The notes below the pieces were generated by a model. That model did not search any database, was not told the origin of the DNA, and saw only the letters and a program-made list of their open reading frames with translations. DNA of 18,405 bases from an uncultured Clostridia bacterium (GTDB taxonomy: Bacteria > Bacillota > Clostridia > Lachnospirales > Bianqueaceae), in contig CALBGL010000099.1 in assembly GCA_937892735.1 (NCBI GenBank), forward strand, positions 1 through 18,405, written 5' to 3'. The position numbers and the translations under genes are program-made. Below, piece by piece: positions 14,984 through 18,405 of the stretch. Each line of letters starts with the position of its first letter. Positions within the stretch are counted from its first letter, which is position 1.

Positions 14984-15012
14984 TTGAAAAAAAAACAAGA
15001 GTATGATATACT
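14984..15012 (+). promoter_or_regulatory. Promoter in front of structured element copy 2
   Basis: TTGAAA (14984-14989), 17 bp, then TATACT (15007-15012). As at the first copy, the element's stem begins 1 nt after the -10 box (TATACTAGGCGTGGC here, TATAATAGGTGTGGC there). Confidence 0.65.
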
Positions 15013-15013
15013 A

Positions 15014-15081
15014 GGCGTGGCATGGCAACTCCAGCATATCGGAGAGACAGAGCCACGCCGCGAGATGGCCGCCAGAGGGCG
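15014..15081 (+). ncRNA. Unidentified structured leader element, copy 2 (before cca)
   Basis: P1: GGCGTGGC (15014-15021) with GCCACGCC (15052-15059), eight perfect pairs. P2: CTCC (15029-15032) with GGAG (15041-15044) around AGCATATC. The linker and P3 block AGATGGCCGCCAGAGGGCG (15063-15081) is identical to copy 1, and P3 is CGCC-AGAG-GGCG. No T tract follows here. The cca start codon is 35 nt downstream. Confidence 0.6.
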
Positions 15082-15116
15082 AAATGCCAAGGAGAGATAG
15101 AAAGTGAGGTGGGCAG

Positions 15117-16463
15117 ATGAAGGAGATTCAGATTCCGCAGCAAGTGGGCTGGATATTGGCTGAATTGGAGAAAAACGGTTATGAAGCATATGCGGTGGGA
15201 GGATGCGTGAGAGACAGTCTGCTGGGACGGGAGCCAAAGGACTGGGATGTAACTACTTCTGCCAGACCCCAGGATGTGAAGAGAATTTTTCGCAATACGT
15301 ATGATACAGGGATAGAGCATGGAACCGTCAGTGTCCGTGTGGGAACAGAGATCTATGAGGTGACAACCTTTCGAGTGGACGGAGACTATTCGGATCATCG
15401 GCGCCCAGATTCGGTGGAATATACGGATAAGCTGGCGGAAGATCTGAAACGACGGGATTTTACTATGAATGCCATGGCGTATCATCCGAGAACAGGGCTG
15501 ATCGATCTTTTTGGTGGTCAGGAAGATTTGAGAATAGGTTGTATTCGCTGTGTCGGGGATCCCGAAGAACGGTTTGAAGAGGACGCGCTGCGAATGCTCA
15601 GAGCTTTTCGCTTTGCGGCCCGGTTTGGTTTTCGAGTAGAGGAGAAGACGGAGAAAGCCGTGAGGATAAAAGCCTCACTGTTAGAAAATGTAAGCAGAGA
15701 GCGCGTGCGTGAGGAGATGGATCAACTCATATGTTCAGTACATTCAGGAATCTTGCGGGATATTTGTGCGACAGGGCTGATGGCATACATTATACCGGAA
15801 TGGATGCCATGTATTGGTGTCGCGCAGAATACGCCATATCACGCCTACACGGTAGAAGAGCATATGATTCGTGCAGTGGAGGCAGCGCAGCCGGTTCGAG
15901 TGGTCAGATGGGCAGCGCTCTTACATGATATCGCGAAACCATGTTGCCGTAATACGGATGTGAGGGGAAGGGATCATTTTCCGGGACACCCCGGACAGAG
16001 CGCGCAAATGGCGGACAAGATCCTGCGGAGACTTAAGTTTGATAATGCGACTCGAGAGGCTATTGTGCTGAGTATTCGTTTGCATGATGAGACGCCTCCG
16101 CAGGATTTATGTCAGATGCGCCATCTAATGAGCCGTATTCCGGACGGGTTTTATCCGTATTTACAGGCGCTGCAGCGTGCGGATGCCGCGGCGCAGAATC
16201 CGAGATATTTGGAAGCCAGCATCAAGCGGCTGGATGCGGCAAAGGGATTGTATGAGCATGTAGTAGAAGAAAAGCAATGTGTTAAACTGGCCGATTTGGC
16301 CATCAATGGAAGAGATTTGATAGATCTTGGCTTTCCCAAAGGAAGGATGATTGGTGAGGTGCTGCAGCAACTGTTGCACCAAGTATTGGATTATCCGAAT
16401 ATGAACCAGAAAGCGTTTCTTCTGGATATAGCGAATCGGTTAAAAGAGCGGATGTTGCCGTAA
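15117..16463 (+). CDS. cca: CCA tRNA nucleotidyltransferase (class II, with HD domain)
   Basis: This enzyme adds or repairs the 3' CCA end of tRNAs without a nucleic acid template. The 448-residue product shows the class II head: VGGCVRDSLLG (27-37), the metal-binding DWD (42-44), EHGTVSV (68-74), RRDFTMNAMAYHP (112-124), DLFGGQEDL (130-138) and EDALRMLRAFRFAARFGF (about 155-172), which includes the nucleotide-selecting EDxxR. A central HD-type phosphohydrolase domain follows (ALLHDIAKP, HFPGHPGQSAQMADKIL), as in many clostridial versions. ATG 15117 follows GTGAGGTGGG. The leader carries copy 2 of an unidentified structured element, so its expression may respond to a signal shared with the GH4 gene. 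A terminator closes the unit. Confidence 0.95.
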   Translation: MKEIQIPQQVGWILAELEKNGYEAYAVGGCVRDSLLGREPKDWDVTTSARPQDVKRIFRNTYDTGIEHGTVSVRVGTEIYEVTTFRVDGDYSDHRRPDSVEYTDKLAEDLKRRDFTMNAMAYHPRTGLIDLFGGQEDLRIGCIRCVGDPEERFEEDALRMLRAFRFAARFGFRVEEKTEKAVRIKASLLENVSRERVREEMDQLICSVHSGILRDICATGLMAYIIPEWMPCIGVAQNTPYHAYTVEEHMIRAVEAAQPVRVVRWAALLHDIAKPCCRNTDVRGRDHFPGHPGQSAQMADKILRRLKFDNATREAIVLSIRLHDETPPQDLCQMRHLMSRIPDGFYPYLQALQRADAAAQNPRYLEASIKRLDAAKGLYEHVVEEKQCVKLADLAINGRDLIDLGFPKGRMIGEVLQQLLHQVLDYPNMNQKAFLLDIANRLKERMLP

Positions 16464-16480
16464 AAATCATAGGAGTCTAT

Positions 16481-16513
16481 GGAACTGTCAGATATGGCAG
16501 TTCTGTTTTTTTA
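16481..16513 (+). terminator. Terminator after cca
   Basis: GAACTGTC and GGCAGTTC form a stem (one wobble or mismatch near the loop) followed by TGTTTTTTT. Between it and the next gene, CCGCC-GAATA-GGCGG (16540-16554) makes a further small hairpin in front of the CotS-like gene. Confidence 0.88.
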
Positions 16514-16581
16514 AAATCACGCATAGGATGATATCGTTTCCGCCGAATAGGCGGCCGACTTTCGAAAAAGGATGTGAAACC

Positions 16582-17577
16582 ATGCGTGAGCTGAATCCCG
16601 GTATGCTGAAGGAACTTGGGCTTACGGCTAGAAAAATAAGCCGAGAATTTGGAGCTTATCTATGTGAAACTGATCAGGGATGGTATCTTGTGAAAGATAC
16701 GGACGCCTCAGAACGGGAGATGCGTTTTGCCCATCTGATCAAAGAACATTTACGGGTTCGAGGAATGGAAGAAACTGACCAATATCTTCTTATAGAAGAG
16801 AAGCCCTGGATCCGGTGGAACCGGGAGACCATTACAATACGCAAGTGGCTGCATGGAGAAGAGGCAGATCTGGAACAAGCGGAGGGACGGTGTAAGCTGG
16901 GAAAAGCGTTGGCCTGGCTGCATACACACTGTACAGGATTAGAACTTCCGGAAGATTTTAATGTGTTTCCTCATTATCAGGATTGGCCGGGACGGATGGA
17001 ACGGCAAATGCGAAGAATACGCGGCATGGGAAAAACGATCCGCCGCAGAGGACGTCTGGAAGAATTTGATTTGTTGTTTCTTAAGGCGCTGAGGGCCTAT
17101 GAAGCAGATGGAAAAGAGGCCATCGCCGGCATGGAAAACGGATGTATGGAGAGAATTTCTAAAAAGGCTCAGGAACAGAATGCTTTTGCATACGGCTTCT
17201 TTTCGAATCACTGCGTACTCTTTTCTGGGCAAAGAATGCTGATCCATGATTTTGAAGGCGCTCAACTGGCGTCTCCTGTGCTGGATCTGGCCAGACTTTT
17301 GGAAAAAACACTGCGGAAAAACGAGTGGAAGGCAACATGCGGACAGGAAATACTGGATGCTTATGAGTCCGTAAAAGAGCTGGAAAGGGATGAGAAGCAG
17401 GTGTTATATTACTACTTATTGTATCCTGGGCGGGCATGGGACCTGGCAGGGGAAGGATATGAACGAAGATCACAATGGATTCCCAGTATATACCATAGCA
17501 AACTGGAGCAATTCATAGAAAGGTTGGAAGATAGAAAGGAATGTCTGCGTACTTTGCAAAAGAGAATGGAAGTTTAA
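16582..17577 (+). CDS. CotS-like spore coat kinase-fold protein, probable pseudokinase
   Basis: The 331-residue product resembles the CotS/YutH group of spore coat proteins, which share the aminoglycoside phosphotransferase fold. Supporting features are the N-terminal lobe (LVKDTDASEREMRFAHLIKEHL, about 36-57), the helix GKALAWLHTHC (107-117), the catalytic-loop position at 204-214 (YGFFSNHCVLF), and the metal-binding DFE (223-225) followed by PVLDLARLLEKTL. The loop normally reads HGDxxxxN; here the His, the catalytic Asp and the Asn appear as Y204, F206 and C211, so phosphotransfer is unlikely. ATG 16582 follows AAAGGATG. It has its own unit between the cca terminator and the promoter at 17615. 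A coat or sporulation role is inferred from the family, not shown. Confidence 0.75.
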   Translation: MRELNPGMLKELGLTARKISREFGAYLCETDQGWYLVKDTDASEREMRFAHLIKEHLRVRGMEETDQYLLIEEKPWIRWNRETITIRKWLHGEEADLEQAEGRCKLGKALAWLHTHCTGLELPEDFNVFPHYQDWPGRMERQMRRIRGMGKTIRRRGRLEEFDLLFLKALRAYEADGKEAIAGMENGCMERISKKAQEQNAFAYGFFSNHCVLFSGQRMLIHDFEGAQLASPVLDLARLLEKTLRKNEWKATCGQEILDAYESVKELERDEKQVLYYYLLYPGRAWDLAGEGYERRSQWIPSIYHSKLEQFIERLEDRKECLRTLQKRMEV

Positions 17578-17614
17578 AGAAAAAGAGAATTTTCGTGGAG
17601 AATGCGAGAAAGTC

Positions 17615-17643
17615 TTTGCAGGACAAGGAAAATATGCTATAAT
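17615..17643 (+). promoter_or_regulatory. Promoter for the repeat-rich protein gene
   Basis: TTTGCA (17615-17620), 17 bp, then TATAAT (17638-17643) with an extended -10 TGC just before it. The start would be near 17650, giving a leader of about 105 nt. Confidence 0.75.
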
Positions 17644-17644
17644 G

Positions 17645-17713
17645 TGTATAGCCTGCCTTTAATGAGGACAGTAAATTGGTAAATGTGATGGAATACGGAG
17701 AGCGGGCTATATC
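17645..17713 (+). promoter_or_regulatory. Closed 5' leader structure of unknown type
   Basis: TATAGCCTGC (about 17646-17655) pairs with GCGGGCTATA (about 17702-17711) through ten pairs with one U-G wobble, enclosing about 46 nt including CCTTTAATGAGG. It fits no leader family I know. It lies just inside the predicted transcript of the following gene, though the first bases may precede the start site. Confidence 0.4.
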
Positions 17714-17753
17714 TGGCAATGTATATCGGATCGAAGAGAAAGGAGCATACATA

Positions 17754-18405
17754 ATGGATGAGAATTGGACGAAGGAGTTAGATGGCAAGACTCCCAGTTC
17801 AGACGATAAAGAGTTGGTGAAACGTATGCGGGAAGAGGAGCTTAAGAGCAATTCGGAACATGCTCCGGAAAATGAGCCGGAACATGTGACCAGCGTTTTT
17901 CAGCGTGTTGCACAAAGAGCGATGGGGCAAGAGAAGAAGCCAGTCATGGCAAAGCCAGCGGCAGACCCAAGACCGGCGGAACCGGTAAAGCAAGAGGTCC
18001 CATCGAAGGGAATGCCTCAGAATACGCAGGAGTTTAAAGAACAATTCTTTAGTGATTTGATGGAAGAAGAGACTAAGGCAGCAGTGAAGTCAAAGAAGCC
18101 AGGCGCGCAGCCGTCAAAGCCGGCGAACCAGCCTAGATCCGCAGCACAGGCAGGAGCGCAGCCGTCAAAGCCGGCGAGCCAGCCTAGATCCGCGGCGCAG
18201 GCAGGAGCGCAGCCGTCAAAGCCGGCGAGCCAGCCTAGATCCGCAGCGCAGGCAGGAGCGCAGCCGTCAAAGCCGGCGAGCCAGCCTAGATCCGCGGCGC
18301 AGGCAGGAGCGCAGCCGTCAAAGCCGGCGAGCCAGCCTAGATCCGCAGCGCAGGCAGGAGCGCAGCCGTCAAAGCCGGCGAGCCAGCCTAGATCCGCGGC
18401 GCAGG
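17754..18405 (+). CDS. Repeat-rich cytoplasmic protein, 3' end beyond the window
   Basis: The frame is open from ATG 17754 (behind AAAGGAG) to the end of the window, 217 codons. The first ~115 residues are charged and soluble (MDENWTKELDGKTPSSDDK..., RMREEELKSNSEHAPENEPEHV). From about residue 116 a 17-residue unit repeats, GAQPSKPASQPRSAAQA, at 51-bp steps; about six units are visible before the window ends. The repeats are rich in Ala, Pro, Ser, Gln with Lys/Arg, so they are basic and probably unfolded, like a linker. No signal peptide or membrane segment is seen in this part. I do not recognise the protein; a C-terminal domain may lie beyond the window. It has its own promoter and a structured leader. 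Confidence 0.8.
   Translation, partial: MDENWTKELDGKTPSSDDKELVKRMREEELKSNSEHAPENEPEHVTSVFQRVAQRAMGQEKKPVMAKPAADPRPAEPVKQEVPSKGMPQNTQEFKEQFFSDLMEEETKAAVKSKKPGAQPSKPANQPRSAAQAGAQPSKPASQPRSAAQAGAQPSKPASQPRSAAQAGAQPSKPASQPRSAAQAGAQPSKPASQPRSAAQAGAQPSKPASQPRSAAQ
18100..18405 (+). repeat. 51-bp coding tandem repeat, running off the window
   Basis: Units step at 51 bp (for example CAGGAGCGCA at 18151, 18202, 18253, 18304). The first copy is diverged (AACCAG instead of AGCCAG, GCACAG instead of GCGCAG); the rest are nearly identical except for an Ala codon that alternates GCA and GCG. The end lies outside the window. Confidence 0.97.

Overview
The window looks like chromosomal DNA from a spore-forming, low-to-mid G+C Firmicute of class Clostridia, most likely a Lachnospiraceae-type gut anaerobe. 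The evidence is the long Alu-type SRP RNA next to dnaX-ybaB-recR, a BofA-family gene, a CotS-like coat kinase homologue, a DUF1540 protein, strong AGGAGG ribosome binding sites, and pectin-oligosaccharide enzymes. This assignment is inferred from gene content only.

Layout. 1-306: 5'-truncated SRP RNA and its terminator. 329-2990: the housekeeping cluster dnaX - ybaB/ebfC - recR, ending in a terminator. 2995-3680: a 52-bp-period tandem array whose units each carry a 19-bp palindrome. 3715-4963: two minus-strand genes, a putative PD-(D/E)XK-type nuclease and bofA. 4972-6357 (minus): a cytoplasmic GH28 pectinase-like enzyme. 6642-9135: an N5-(carboxyethyl)ornithine-synthase-like dehydrogenase and an NhaC-family antiporter in an operon, followed by a YitT pseudogene. 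9756-12130: a MerR-family regulator, then a GH4 alpha-galacturonidase behind a structured leader element. 12199-13517: rarA broken by a 1-nt frameshift. 13574-14059: an unrecognised 161-aa protein. 14104-14893 (minus): DUF1540 and Lrp/AsnC genes. 15117-16463: the CCA-adding enzyme behind a second copy of the structured leader element. 16582-17577: a CotS-like probable pseudokinase. 17754-end: the start of a repeat-rich protein whose 51-bp units run off the window.

How the genes work together. dnaX, ybaB and recR supply replication and recombination functions. GH28 and GH4 (the latter with the CHEV signature of alpha-galacturonidases) could finish breakdown of imported galacturonides. The dehydrogenase-antiporter pair suggests metabolism of an opine-like N-carboxyethyl amino acid. 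bofA and the CotS-like gene indicate sporulation.

The most notable unexplained signals are (i) two copies of a ~67-nt element, one before the GH4 gene and one before cca, sharing a 19-nt identical 3' block and pairing-preserving differences in the 5' stems, and (ii) the 52-bp palindromic array beside a nuclease gene, lying between recR and an oppositely oriented bofA. Neither matches a family I can name.
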